64,000 bases of DNA from Hormoscilla sp. GUM202 (GTDB lineage: Bacteria > Cyanobacteriota > Cyanobacteriia > Cyanobacteriales > Desertifilaceae): contig RFFC02000027.1 in NCBI GenBank assembly GCA_005518205.2, forward strand, positions 33,255-97,254, read 5' to 3'. A model generated the notes under the pieces. It searched no databases, was not told the origin of the DNA, and saw nothing but the letters and a program-made list of their open reading frames with translations. This document shows, piece by piece, positions 46,109-54,804 of the stretch (position 1 is its first letter; the number at the start of each line of letters is the position of its first letter). The translations under genes and the position numbers were made by a program.

Positions 46109-47791
46109 CTACTGATAACTAGCGATCGGCATCCGCCAACCCGTGCCAAAGGCCCTCTGGGTAATCTTCAATCCTGGAGGTGCCTGTCGGCGCTTAAATT
46201 CTGCCCGCTTCACCATTTTTCTGATGCGGTTTACTGTTGAGAGATCGTGCCCTGCTGCCACAATTTGGTCCTCTGATTCATGGTTTTCAATTAAGCGATG
46301 CAGAATATCATCTAGGATATCGTAGGGCGGCAGAGAATCTTGGTCTACTTGTCCGGGTTTGAGTTCGGCGCTAGGGGGTTTGGTGAGAATGTTTTCCGGA
46401 ATGACTTCCTTTTGAGACTTGGCATTTAGCCAGCGACATACTGAGTAGACGCTGGTTTTGGGCAGATCGGATATGACTGCTAAGCCCCCATTCATGTCTC
46501 CATATAAGGTACAATATCCTACTGCCATTTCTGACTTGTTGCCCGTTGATACCAGTAAATGTCCGAACTTGTTGGCGATCGCCATCAGCAAGTTCCCCCT
46601 GATGCGCGACTGAATATTCTCTTCTGCTACTCCTGATGCCGTTCCTGCGAACATTTTCTCTAACGTGCGATCGTAACTGGACATCAAATCCCCAATGGGA
46701 ATTGTTTCCGCAGTCATGCCCAAATTCTCTGCTAATAATAGGGCATCTTTAACTGAATGGTCGGAACTGTAAGGTGAAGGCATCAAAACCCCCAGCACAT
46801 TTTCGGGACCGATCGCAGCAGAGGCGATCGCGGCCACCAAGGACGAATCTATGCCTCCACTCAAACCTAGCACAATTTTCCTGAAACCACACTTACGAGC
46901 ATAATCCCGCACTCCCAGCACCAATGCGGACCAAATTTCCGCTTCCGAACATGCTGCTAATGGGGTTAACTGTACTGCCTCTGGTGCTTCTAAGTCCAGG
47001 ATTTTCTCATTTAACGAGATTACCATAAAATCCGGTTCAAATGCCTTGGCCCGACCTAGTAATTCCCCTTTACTGTTCGAGGCAAAACTGCTACCATCAA
47101 ATATTATGTCGTCATTCCCTCCCACCTGATTCACGTATATTATCGGTCTAGCATAATGCTTGGCACTATGTTCCAGCATTGCTTCCCGTAATTGCTGCTT
47201 GTTGATGCTGTAGGGTGACGCTGACAGATTTACTACCACATCTACACCCATTTTACTCAAATCCGCGATCGGATTTTCCTTATAACTTCTTTTACCCCAA
47301 AAAATATCATCGTTCCACAGATCCTCGCAAATACTTACCCCTATTTTTATTTCCTTCTCTAGGGCAATGGTAAAATATTTACTTGCCAGGGCCGATTCAA
47401 AATAACGGTTTTCGTCAAATACGTCGTAAGTCGGCAGCAGACGCTTGTGAAATCTTTCTTCTACTTTCCCATTTCTCAGGAGGGCAATACTATTAAATAG
47501 AGGTTTACCGCCATCTTTCGCCGCTTCTGTATTGCGCGTTACTGTTCCCACTAAAACTGCCAATGCTGGCGGCAATTTGACGGCCAGTTCTTGTAAACTG
47601 ACATTCATCGCCTCTACAAAAGAGTCTTGCATTAACAAATCTCGCGGTGGATAACCACACAAGGACAGTTCTGGCGTCAGCAATATTTGGCAATGAGCGC
47701 CAGTTGCCCGTTTTGCTGCATCTATAATTAGCTGGGAGTTGCCATTAATATCACCAATCGTGGTATTTAGTTGGGCGATCGCAATTTTCAT
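46109..47791 (-). CDS. nadE: Glutamine-dependent NAD synthetase
   Basis: NadE makes NAD from deamido-NAD with ATP and glutamine. The 560-aa protein joins an N-terminal nitrilase-type glutaminase (about 1-270: TPELSLCGYPPRDLL, CEDLW with the catalytic Cys, HKRLLP with the Lys) to a C-terminal synthetase domain. The latter has the PP-loop LGLSGGIDSSLVAAIA and STGNKSEMAVGYCTLYGDMNG. It lies 18 bp after the NrtR-like gene in a pncB-nadD-nrtR-nadE series. Confidence 0.97.
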   Translation of the reverse strand: MKIAIAQLNTTIGDINGNSQLIIDAAKRATGAHCQILLTPELSLCGYPPRDLLMQDSFVEAMNVSLQELAVKLPPALAVLVGTVTRNTEAAKDGGKPLFNSIALLRNGKVEERFHKRLLPTYDVFDENRYFESALASKYFTIALEKEIKIGVSICEDLWNDDIFWGKRSYKENPIADLSKMGVDVVVNLSASPYSINKQQLREAMLEHSAKHYARPIIYVNQVGGNDDIIFDGSSFASNSKGELLGRAKAFEPDFMVISLNEKILDLEAPEAVQLTPLAACSEAEIWSALVLGVRDYARKCGFRKIVLGLSGGIDSSLVAAIASAAIGPENVLGVLMPSPYSSDHSVKDALLLAENLGMTAETIPIGDLMSSYDRTLEKMFAGTASGVAEENIQSRIRGNLLMAIANKFGHLLVSTGNKSEMAVGYCTLYGDMNGGLAVISDLPKTSVYSVCRWLNAKSQKEVIPENILTKPPSAELKPGQVDQDSLPPYDILDDILHRLIENHESEDQIVAAGHDLSTVNRIRKMVKRAEFKRRQAPPGLKITQRAFGTGWRMPIASYQ

Positions 47792-47809
47792 CTACTTTAA
47801 TTTTTCTGT

Positions 47810-48541
47810 TTAAATGAATAGCAAAGGTTTATCCTTAAATTCAGCAAATGCCTCCGCATCAAAGCGGTAGAGACTAGCTGGTCGTCCCGCACCGCGAGAA
47901 GCTTTCATGCCAGTATCGCACAAGAAACCATATTTGAGCAACCGGGACCTAAAATTGGAATAATCGGAGAAATTTTCTCCTAAAACCGTGGTATAAAGTT
48001 GGTAAAGGTCGCTGAGAGTAAAAACTTCCGGCAACACATCAAAGGCAACTGGGCTATATTCTAGTTTAGCACGCAGGCGTCTGTAACCATACTCTAAAAT
48101 CTTGTTATGGTCGAAGGCTAATTGGGGTACTTGCTCGATTGGATGCCAAGCAATTTTACCCGGCCACCTCGGGGTCAGTTCCGCGAGATCCAACCGCACT
48201 AGGGCAAAGTGACTCACGGACAGGTAACGCACTCCTTCTAGAGATTCTCTGGGATCCCTTCCGGGATTGCCAAAGCTGTAAAGTTGCTCTAAATAAAGAT
48301 TCTGCACCCGGATTTTATCGGCTAAAATCCGGTAAGCGGCGTCTTCGAGAGCTTCTCCCTGACGGACCAGGGTTCTGGGCAAATTCCAGTGGTGGAAAAA
48401 GGGTTCTCTTTCTCGCATCACCAGCAGGACTAACAGGCGGTTTTGGGCGGTATCTACGGAAAAAATTACATTATCTACCCCCACATTGAAGTTAGCTAAG
48501 GGTTGTTTGTTTACTGGCTTGCTGCTGTCTGCTAACATCAT
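47810..48541 (-). CDS. nrtR: NrtR-like Nudix-domain transcriptional regulator of NAD metabolism
   Basis: The 243-aa protein has an N-terminal Nudix fold (about 18-150) and a C-terminal winged-helix-like domain (about 165-235; FTLSDLYQLYTTVLGENFSD, FRSRLLKYGFL, GRPASLYRF). This architecture is that of NrtR, which represses NAD genes and releases DNA on binding ADP-ribose. The Nudix box reads GEALEDAAYRILADKI: the REXXEE glutamates needed for hydrolysis are absent, so it should sense ligand but not cleave it. Its start overlaps the end of nadD by 50 bp, which fits translational coupling. nadE follows. The operon position strongly supports the regulator role, but an inactive ADP-ribose pyrophosphatase cannot be excluded. 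Confidence 0.85.
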   Translation of the reverse strand: MMLADSSKPVNKQPLANFNVGVDNVIFSVDTAQNRLLVLLVMREREPFFHHWNLPRTLVRQGEALEDAAYRILADKIRVQNLYLEQLYSFGNPGRDPRESLEGVRYLSVSHFALVRLDLAELTPRWPGKIAWHPIEQVPQLAFDHNKILEYGYRRLRAKLEYSPVAFDVLPEVFTLSDLYQLYTTVLGENFSDYSNFRSRLLKYGFLCDTGMKASRGAGRPASLYRFDAEAFAEFKDKPLLFI

Positions 48542-49097
48542 ACAATTGCTGGCGATCGATGTAGTCCTGGATGGTCCGAGTCAAGGCTTTGGTGTCTCCT
48601 CGTTCGCGATAGGCTGTTGAAGATACTGCTGGAGCATTTATATTGGCGATTTCTACCACCGCCCCCATACTCAACAGCCGATCCAAACCCGCCCGATCGA
48701 TAGTATAGCCCGGTCTGGGCACTACTAGCAGCTTAACTTGCGGTAATAGATCTGCCACTCGATACCAACGAGGCAATTGTCTCACTAAGTCAGATCCGAT
48801 CGCCAGGGTTAACTCCGCCTCTGGCCATTGCACTTTCGCTTTGGCCACGGACTCCAGGGTTCTGGGACTGCTGAGTTCCGGATGCAGACGAATATTTTGC
48901 CGCCAATTAATCTCTTCGATCGAGATCATTAGCATAGCAGACCTCTGGGACAAGCAGGACTGATTAACCTTCATGGGATTATCCGACGCCCAAACTGCTA
49001 CCCAGTCATAATGCTGGGACAACCAGTTGATTATCGTCTGATGTCCAGTTGTCGGTGGATCTGCACTCGTGCCAAAAAGAGCGATTTTCTTGTTCAT
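48492..49097 (-). CDS. nadD: Nicotinate-nucleotide adenylyltransferase
   Basis: NadD joins ATP and nicotinate mononucleotide to give deamido-NAD. The 201-aa protein begins with the nucleotidyltransferase motif IALFGTSADPPTTGHQTII. It has the SDNPMK segment and the late motif NINAPAVSSTAYRERGD, equivalent to the ISSTxxR signature. Length is normal. It lies between pncB and nrtR; the 148 bp between pncB and nadD hold two hairpins that may attenuate read-through. Confidence 0.93.
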   Translation of the reverse strand: MNKKIALFGTSADPPTTGHQTIINWLSQHYDWVAVWASDNPMKVNQSCLSQRSAMLMISIEEINWRQNIRLHPELSSPRTLESVAKAKVQWPEAELTLAIGSDLVRQLPRWYRVADLLPQVKLLVVPRPGYTIDRAGLDRLLSMGAVVEIANINAPAVSSTAYRERGDTKALTRTIQDYIDRQQLYDVSRQQQASKQTTLS

Positions 49098-49113
49098 TGT
49101 TAATCACTTCGCT

Positions 49114-49178
49114 GTTAAACCGCCGGGGGTTCAAACCCCCGGCTAATAGCTGAAGTCGGTTAAAACCGACTAAAAACA
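49114..49178. repeat. Two hairpins between pncB and nadD
   Basis: CCGGGGGTTCAAACCCCCGG (about 49120-49142) and AGTCGGTTAAAACCGACT (about 49154-49171) are strong stems. The second has the same sequence as a hairpin near 26287. They could be terminator or attenuator structures or dispersed repeats. Confidence 0.6.
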
Positions 49179-49245
49179 TTTTTATTTTATTTTCCAGTTT
49201 GACCCTCATTCCCAGTCTCAATTGTTAATTGCTAGGAACCATGAA

Positions 49246-50610
49246 CTATGAACCATTAGCTATTGACAGTTTGGTTTTCTCTGTTAGCTGCTGTAATTCT
49301 GTTGATATTTCTACTGATAGTGGGGTAGGATTATCTAAGCGTCTGGTTGCTGCTGGGAGACTGGCCACGGAAGCAGCAGTCCGTTGCGCGATCGCCTCTA
49401 GGGGTTCTGGTGCGGTCACTCGCCTACCCTGCTGCATCACCAATTGCAGTAATGGCACCTCGCCCCCTACAGGAGATTCACTTACCATACCTAATCGATC
49501 GGCCTTTACTTGAGACCCTTCAAATTTTCTAAATATTTGTTTTCTCCCAGGATAGCTGACCTTATCCCTGGACTGCTTCATGGTGGGAATGCCATCAATT
49601 TCTACCAGTTTATAGACCCCATTCACCGGAGATCCAGTCACCAGTTTGGTGCCGATCCCATAACCATCGATGCAGGCACCTGCCGATTTTAACCGGGCAA
49701 TTTCCCACTCATCTATGTCCCCGCTGGCAAAGATCGGCACCCCTGGCAGCAGCGATCGCACCTCTTGGGACAGGGCTACCAAGTCCCCAGAATCTAATCG
49801 TACCCCTGCTAACTGCATTTGGCCCGATCGCACTTTTTCTGCCAGACCTTTGGCTGCTGCTACGGTATCGTAGGTATCAATCAATAAGGGGGAACCGGGA
49901 AAATAGCGGTGGAAAACTGCAAACCCTTGGGACTCCGTACCTTCTGTAGCCGCGATCGCCATGACCAAGGCATGGGCCATAGTTCCCACCGGCTTGCGTC
50001 CCAGCTTAATAGCTGCCAGCACGTTAGAGGTGCCATGGAACCCTGCTGCTAAAGCTGCCCGGGCCGCCCAAACCGCAGCTTGAGGACTAAAGGCCCGTCT
50101 GGTGCCAAACTCCAGCAGTGGCACCCCCGCACCTGCCACATCCCCCATGCGAGCCGATTTTGTGGCACAAAGAGTTTGATAATTAATTGTATTGAGCAGG
50201 TAAGTCTCCACCAGTTGAGCTTGCCATAATGGGGCCTCCACCCGCAGCACCGGTTCGTGAGGAAAGACTGCCGTTCCTTCTGGCACTGCCCAGACATCCC
50301 CCCTGAACTGACCATCTGCCAGCAGGGACCAGAAGCTTGCCGGGGCCCCATCAAAAATGCCAGTCGATCGCAAAGCATCCAGTTGGGTGGAACTAAACTG
50401 CCATTTCTCTAGGTAGTCCACAGCTTGAGCCAAACCCATTGCTATCAAATAGCCAAACCCAGCTGGCAGACGGCGGGGGAACAGCTCAAAGCTTGCCGGT
50501 GCTGTGTCCATACCAACACCGGCATAACAGGCTCCCATTGTCAGTTGGTAAAGGTCCGTTAACAGGCTATAATCCGACGGACCGATCGTCAGTTGGAGAT
50601 CTTCCCTCAC
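49246..50610 (-). CDS. pncB: Nicotinate phosphoribosyltransferase
   Basis: PncB salvages nicotinate to nicotinate mononucleotide with PRPP and ATP. The 454-aa protein starts with the conserved SLLTDLYQLTMGACY, has LLEFGTRRAFSPQAAV, FHGTSNVLAA, TMAHALVMA, VRLDSGDLVALS, IFASGDIDEWEI and GYGIGTKLVT. Length matches the family. It is the first gene of the minus-strand NAD operon and is divergent from nadA, so the 239 bp between them should hold both promoters and the operators. Confidence 0.96.
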   Translation of the reverse strand: MREDLQLTIGPSDYSLLTDLYQLTMGACYAGVGMDTAPASFELFPRRLPAGFGYLIAMGLAQAVDYLEKWQFSSTQLDALRSTGIFDGAPASFWSLLADGQFRGDVWAVPEGTAVFPHEPVLRVEAPLWQAQLVETYLLNTINYQTLCATKSARMGDVAGAGVPLLEFGTRRAFSPQAAVWAARAALAAGFHGTSNVLAAIKLGRKPVGTMAHALVMAIAATEGTESQGFAVFHRYFPGSPLLIDTYDTVAAAKGLAEKVRSGQMQLAGVRLDSGDLVALSQEVRSLLPGVPIFASGDIDEWEIARLKSAGACIDGYGIGTKLVTGSPVNGVYKLVEIDGIPTMKQSRDKVSYPGRKQIFRKFEGSQVKADRLGMVSESPVGGEVPLLQLVMQQGRRVTAPEPLEAIAQRTAASVASLPAATRRLDNPTPLSVEISTELQQLTEKTKLSIANGS

Positions 50611-50659
50611 TCTCTACTCCTGACTGCGCGTTTCCTTTTATTATAGTAATTTTTACCAA

Positions 50660-50679
50660 AAATCATGTTAACATAATTT
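50660..50679. promoter_or_regulatory. Candidate operator 1 (ATGTTAACAT palindrome)
   Basis: AAATCATGTTAACATAATTT is a 20-bp palindrome with one mismatched pair, centred 60 bp upstream of pncB in the pncB-nadA divergent region. It is a plausible site for the NrtR-like regulator, but the site preference of this regulator is not known to me. Confidence 0.35.
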
Positions 50680-50765
50680 TAAAGTCCCGTGAATTCGGTA
50701 AACCGGTAGGGTGCCGATCGCGCGTCAATCACCCAAAGGTGAATCTCCGCCGAGCTAAATCACGG

Positions 50766-50796
50766 ATGTATTATAGGTAATCACCGGTTAATACAT
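50766..50796. promoter_or_regulatory. Candidate operator 2 (ATGTATTA / TAATACAT)
   Basis: Eight-base arms ATGTATTA and TAATACAT are separated by 15 bases that themselves contain GGT-AATC-ACC. It ends 53 bp before the nadA start. Such an extended dyad beside an NAD gene fits a dimeric repressor site. Confidence 0.35.
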
Positions 50797-50849
50797 AGTG
50801 GCAGGCAAAAGTAAAAATGTACGATGGGACAGGAGAGGAAAAATAAAAA

Positions 50850-51815
50850 ATGTTTGCAACAGCTTTAAGAAATAATAAAGAAGTAGACTCGATACCGAAG
50901 GATTTGTTTGGCGCAATAGAAGCAATAAAACAAGAATTAAATGCCGTCATTTTGGCTCACTATTACCAAGAAGCAGATATTCAAGATATAGCAGACTATA
51001 TCGGAGATTCTCTAGGTCTATCTCAAAAAGCAGCTTCCACAGATGCAGATGTAATAGTGTTTGCCGGGGTGCATTTCATGGCAGAAACAGCCAAAATCCT
51101 GAATCCGGAGAAACTGGTACTGTTGCCAGATTTAGACGCCGGTTGCTCCTTAGCTGATAGTTGCCCTCCGGCAGAATTTGCGGCGTTTAAGGCGGCTCAT
51201 CCGGGACATTTGGTGGTATCTTATATTAATTGCTCTGCCGAAATTAAGGCGATGAGCGATATAATATGTACCAGTTCAAATTCGGTAAAGATTGTCAATC
51301 AAATTCCTCCAGACCAGCCAATTATTTTTGCGCCGGATAAAAATTTAGGTCGCTATGTGATGGAGCAAACTGGAAGGGATTTGCTATTGTGGGAAGGGAG
51401 TTGCATCGTTCACGAGACTTTTTCAGAGAAGAAAATAGTCCAGTTGCAAATCCAACACCCAGAAGCAGAAGTCATCGCTCACCCAGAATGCGAAACGTCG
51501 GTATTGCGTCATGCTCAGTACATTGGTTCGACTACGGCATTATTAAAATATTGTCAGTCAAGCAGTTCTCAGGAGTTTATCGTGGCGACGGAACCGGGTA
51601 TTATTTATCAAATGGAAAAAGAAGCTCCGGCAAAAAGCTTTATCCCCGCTCCTCCGGAAGCGAATTGTGCCTGTAATGAATGTCCCCATATGCGGTTAAA
51701 TACTTTGGAAAAGTTGTACTTGGCGATGAAAAATAGGAGGCCGGAAATTACAATGGCAGAAGATATCCGAGTGGCGGCTTTGCGACCGATTCAACGGATG
51801 TTAGAATTGTCGTAA
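50850..51815 (+). CDS. nadA: Quinolinate synthase
   Basis: NadA condenses iminoaspartate with dihydroxyacetone phosphate to quinolinate using a 4Fe-4S cluster. The 321-aa protein has AVILAHYYQEADIQDIADYIGDSLGLS, CSLADSCP with a cluster cysteine, INCSAEIKAMSD, FAPDKNLGRYV, HPECETSVL and a late ECPHMRLNTLEKL with a cluster cysteine. AGGAGAGG precedes the start. It is divergent from pncB, and nadC and nadB follow in the same direction. Confidence 0.97.
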   Translation: MFATALRNNKEVDSIPKDLFGAIEAIKQELNAVILAHYYQEADIQDIADYIGDSLGLSQKAASTDADVIVFAGVHFMAETAKILNPEKLVLLPDLDAGCSLADSCPPAEFAAFKAAHPGHLVVSYINCSAEIKAMSDIICTSSNSVKIVNQIPPDQPIIFAPDKNLGRYVMEQTGRDLLLWEGSCIVHETFSEKKIVQLQIQHPEAEVIAHPECETSVLRHAQYIGSTTALLKYCQSSSSQEFIVATEPGIIYQMEKEAPAKSFIPAPPEANCACNECPHMRLNTLEKLYLAMKNRRPEITMAEDIRVAALRPIQRMLELS

Positions 51816-51933
51816 AGTTAGCAATTGCTGACCAGATGCTATATGGCCTAGTGGCGACGGCGGTGAAGTTTCGGGGAAATAAAGAGAGTGTTAAAATCGG
51901 GGGAGAGTTTTACAGACCCCAATCAAATTGCTT

Positions 51934-52803
51934 ATGACCAGTAGATTGCCAGTACTTCCCCCTGGAATTACCTTGGACCCGATGCTGATCGCCTGGTTGC
52001 AGGAGGATATTGGTCGGACCGATCGCACGACGTCGGCCCTCCTAGGAACGGATAAGGTTGTTGCCCAGGGAGTATGGGTGGCGAAGGCTCCAGGGACGAT
52101 CGCGGGATTGCCGGTGGCAGCCCGGGTGTTCCAGCTCTTGGATGGGGATGTCAGCTTTGAGCCCACGGTAGCAGAGGGGGACCAATGCTCTGCTGGACAG
52201 ACGATCGCGCGGATATCCGGTGCCTTAGATGCATTATTGATGGGAGAACGGGTGGCTTTGAATTTGGCAATGGGCTTGAGTGGCATTGCTACTCTTACCC
52301 GTAAGTATGTCGAGCAAATTGCCGACCTGCCAGGGATGCTAGTGGATACGCGCAAAACAACGCCAGGGTTGAGGGTGCTGGAAAAGTATGCTTCGGCTGT
52401 AGGTGGAGCCCGAAATCATCGCATGGGTCTGGATGATGCCGTGATGATTAAGGATAACCATATTGCAGCCGCTGGCAGTATCACAGAGGCGATCGCCCGC
52501 ATTCGGGCCCAAATTCCCTTTCCCCTGAGTATAGAGGTAGAGACGGAAACCCTCGAACAGGTGGAGGAGGCTTTGCATCAGCAAGCCGATATTATCATGC
52601 TGGACAATATGCCACTAGATCTGATGGGTCAGGGGGTGCAGATGATTCGTCAGAGGGATGACCGGATAAAAATAGAAGCTTCGGGGAACGTGACCCTAGA
52701 GAATATCCGGGCTGTGGCGGAGACTGGGGTAGACTACATTTCTAGCAGCGCTCCCATTACTCGCTCCAGTTGGCTGGACTTGAGTATGAGGCTAAACAAT
52801 TAA
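51934..52803 (+). CDS. nadC: Nicotinate-nucleotide pyrophosphorylase (carboxylating)
   Basis: NadC turns quinolinate and PRPP into nicotinate mononucleotide. The start is placed at ATG 51934 (MTSRLPVLPPG) rather than the TTG two codons earlier. The 289-aa protein has EDIGRTDRTT, AKAPGTIAGL, ERVALNLAMGLSGIAT, DTRKTTPGLRVLEKYA with the conserved RK, GGARNHRMGLDDAVMIKDNH, IEVETETLEQ and IEASGNVTLENI. All are classic NadC signatures. It lies 118 bp after nadA. Confidence 0.96.
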   Translation: MTSRLPVLPPGITLDPMLIAWLQEDIGRTDRTTSALLGTDKVVAQGVWVAKAPGTIAGLPVAARVFQLLDGDVSFEPTVAEGDQCSAGQTIARISGALDALLMGERVALNLAMGLSGIATLTRKYVEQIADLPGMLVDTRKTTPGLRVLEKYASAVGGARNHRMGLDDAVMIKDNHIAAAGSITEAIARIRAQIPFPLSIEVETETLEQVEEALHQQADIIMLDNMPLDLMGQGVQMIRQRDDRIKIEASGNVTLENIRAVAETGVDYISSSAPITRSSWLDLSMRLNN

Positions 52804-52904
52804 AAATTAAACATTAATGCAGGGGGATAGTCATCGATCTCAAAGGTTTGCTGCATTTGTATCCATGGAAATTAAATAAATTTGGCGCTTATTTGGAGAA
52901 AACA

Positions 52905-54581
52905 TTGAAGTCACCTGACGATTCATCCTCAAACATACCATCCCATTTTGATATTATCGTCGTCGGCTCGGGAGCAGCCGGACTCTATGCCACCCTGAGT
53001 CTAGCAGAACGGTATCGCGTGGCGCTAGTAACGAAAGGGAAACTCCGAACTGGTTCTAGTAAATGGGCCCAAGGAGGAATAGCGGCAGCAATAGCGGACG
53101 ACGACTCCCCCCAACTGCATCTGGAAGATACCTTAAAAGCAGGGGTAGGTTTGTGCGATCGGGCGGCAGTAGAATTTCTGGTCAGTTATGCCCCAGAAGC
53201 GATCGCATCCTTGCTAGAACTAGGGGTAGCCTTCGATCGCAAAAATAACAAACTAGCAACAACCCTAGAAGCCGCCCACTCTCGGTCGAGAGTATTGCAT
53301 TCCCAAGATACCACCGGACGGGCGATCGTCGATATCCTGACAGCGAGAGTATCGGAACGCCCCAACATCGAGATATTGTCTCAAGCATTTGCCCTCAGCT
53401 TGTGGCAAAACCCCCAAACCCATCATTGTCAAGGTATTAGTCTCCTGTACCAAAATCAAATCCGGTGGCTGAGGGCAAATGCGGTAATTTTAGCCACCGG
53501 TGGGGGCGGTCAAATATTTGCCAAAACCACCAACCCCTCAGTCAGTACCGGGGATGGAGTCGCCCTCGCTTGGCGGGCGGGGGCAGCAGTGCGGGATTTA
53601 GAATTCGTGCAATTTCATCCTACCGCCCTCAGTCAACCAGGTGTACCTCATTTTCTGATTAGCGAAGCGGTACGAGGGGAGGGGGCCCATTTGGTAGATG
53701 AGTCGGGCAGGCGTTTTGCTTTTGATTACCATCCCCAGGGAGAGTTAGCGCCCCGAGATGTGGTCAGTCGGGCAATTTTTAACCATTTAGAAAAAACCGC
53801 CTCAGATCCGGCAACGGCTAATGTATATTTAGACTTACGAGCGATCGCCCCCGATCGGGTTCGCTATCGTTTCCCGAATATCATCGAAAAATGCCAACAG
53901 TGGGGGATAGATGTTTTTTCCCAACCGATACCAGTAGCGCCCGCCGCTCATTATTGGATGGGAGGGGTGGCAGTGGATTTGATGAATGCTACTTCTATAC
54001 CGGGGTTATATGCCATTGGCGAGACTGCCAGTACGGGAGTGCATGGGGCAAATAGGTTGGCGAGTAATTCGTTATTAGAATGTATCGTGTTTGCGGCCCA
54101 ACTGCAAAAGTTGGATAGTAGGGTGGGCGGTGCCCACCCTCAAGCAGACAGTAGGGTGGGCGAGTATTTGAGAGTGGAGACTGGAGACTGGAGTGGGGAA
54201 ATAGAGTTCCTAGAATTAGTCAGGGAAAAGTTGCCAGCGTTAATGTGGCATAGTGCGGGTATTTGTCGAACCCAGGAACTGTTAGAAGAGGCGATCGGGC
54301 AAGTTGTGAGGTGGCGTTCCGAGTTTGCAGATTTAGAGATTGGCAAATATATTTTTAATTTATCTGCGACGGACAACATCCAATTTGAGTCTGACATTGC
54401 CTCCAAACAATTAAAAATGGCGGCAGAAACGATGAATTTATTAGATATAGGATATCTAATTCTCAAAAGTGCCGCATTTCGGACCGAAAGTCGGGGGGGA
54501 CATTATCGGAAAGATTATCCTGAAACTGCCGCTGCTTGGGAAGTGCATACTGTAGTAGAGGGCGATCGGATAGGTTTGTAG
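52905..54581 (+). CDS. nadB: L-aspartate oxidase
   Basis: NadB is a flavoprotein oxidising L-aspartate to iminoaspartate, the first NAD de novo step. There is no ATG in frame near the 5' end. TTG 52905 is preferred because GGAG lies six bases upstream and the FAD motif IIVVGSGAAGLYATLSLAER follows after 17 residues. Other features are SSKWAQGGIAAAI, HSRSRVLHSQDTTG, VILATGGGGQIF, EFVQFHPTALS, AAHYWMGGVAVD and GANRLASNSLLE. Between the FAD part and the helical end, a palindromic repeat encodes SRVGGAHPQADSRVG. The stop TAG is the first part of a GGTTTGTAG hairpin repeat. Confidence 0.94.
   Translation: MKSPDDSSSNIPSHFDIIVVGSGAAGLYATLSLAERYRVALVTKGKLRTGSSKWAQGGIAAAIADDDSPQLHLEDTLKAGVGLCDRAAVEFLVSYAPEAIASLLELGVAFDRKNNKLATTLEAAHSRSRVLHSQDTTGRAIVDILTARVSERPNIEILSQAFALSLWQNPQTHHCQGISLLYQNQIRWLRANAVILATGGGGQIFAKTTNPSVSTGDGVALAWRAGAAVRDLEFVQFHPTALSQPGVPHFLISEAVRGEGAHLVDESGRRFAFDYHPQGELAPRDVVSRAIFNHLEKTASDPATANVYLDLRAIAPDRVRYRFPNIIEKCQQWGIDVFSQPIPVAPAAHYWMGGVAVDLMNATSIPGLYAIGETASTGVHGANRLASNSLLECIVFAAQLQKLDSRVGGAHPQADSRVGEYLRVETGDWSGEIEFLELVREKLPALMWHSAGICRTQELLEEAIGQVVRWRSEFADLEIGKYIFNLSATDNIQFESDIASKQLKMAAETMNLLDIGYLILKSAAFRTESRGGHYRKDYPETAAAWEVHTVVEGDRIGL
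54118..54162. repeat. GTAGGGTGGGC palindromic repeat inside nadB
   Basis: GTAGGGTGGGCGGTGCCCAC CCT is a 23-bp palindrome, followed after a short spacer by a second GTAGGGTGGGCG half. The same palindrome (GGTGGGCGGTGCCCACCCTA) lies at about 46091-46111 at the end of nadE. In nadB it is in frame in the loop before the helical domain. Confidence 0.8.
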
Positions 54582-54788
54582 TAAACGCTAAAGCGTTTGC
54601 CGGTTTGTAGTAAAGGGTACACTGCATATTTGCAGATCCATCTGTAGGGGCGAAGCATTCGGGCTGAAAAATGATGACAGAAGACGACAAATTTTGGCCC
54701 CGAATGCTTCGCCCGTGCCAAAGTGCAGTGTACCCGTAGTAAACGCTAAAGCGTTTGCCGGTTTGTAGTAAACGCTTTAGCGTTTGCC
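54573..54788. repeat. Three-unit hairpin array interrupted by a MITE
   Basis: Units of 29 bp, GGTTTGTAGTAAACGCTAAA then GCGTTTGCC, stand head to tail at 54573-54601, 54602 onward (split by the MITE) and 54760-54788. The third has CTTTAG in place of CTAAAG. The first unit provides the nadB stop codon. Confidence 0.85.
54615..54735. mobile_element. 121-bp MITE with perfect GGGTACACTGCA ends
   Basis: The perfect 12-bp terminal inverted repeats GGGTACACTGCA / TGCAGTGTACCC are flanked by the 8-bp duplication GTAGTAAA at 54607-54614 and 54736-54743. Inside, GGGCGAAGCATTCGGG and CCCGAATGCTTCGCCC form a second stem. It is unrelated in sequence to the MITEs at 22619 and 31825. Confidence 0.88.
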
Positions 54789-54804
54789 GGCGCAGGTCCC
54801 GATC

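Noticed and set aside
52848..52904. Longer nadB start at TTG 52848
   Set aside because: TTG 52905 has a proper GGAG six bases upstream and gives the usual distance to the FAD motif.
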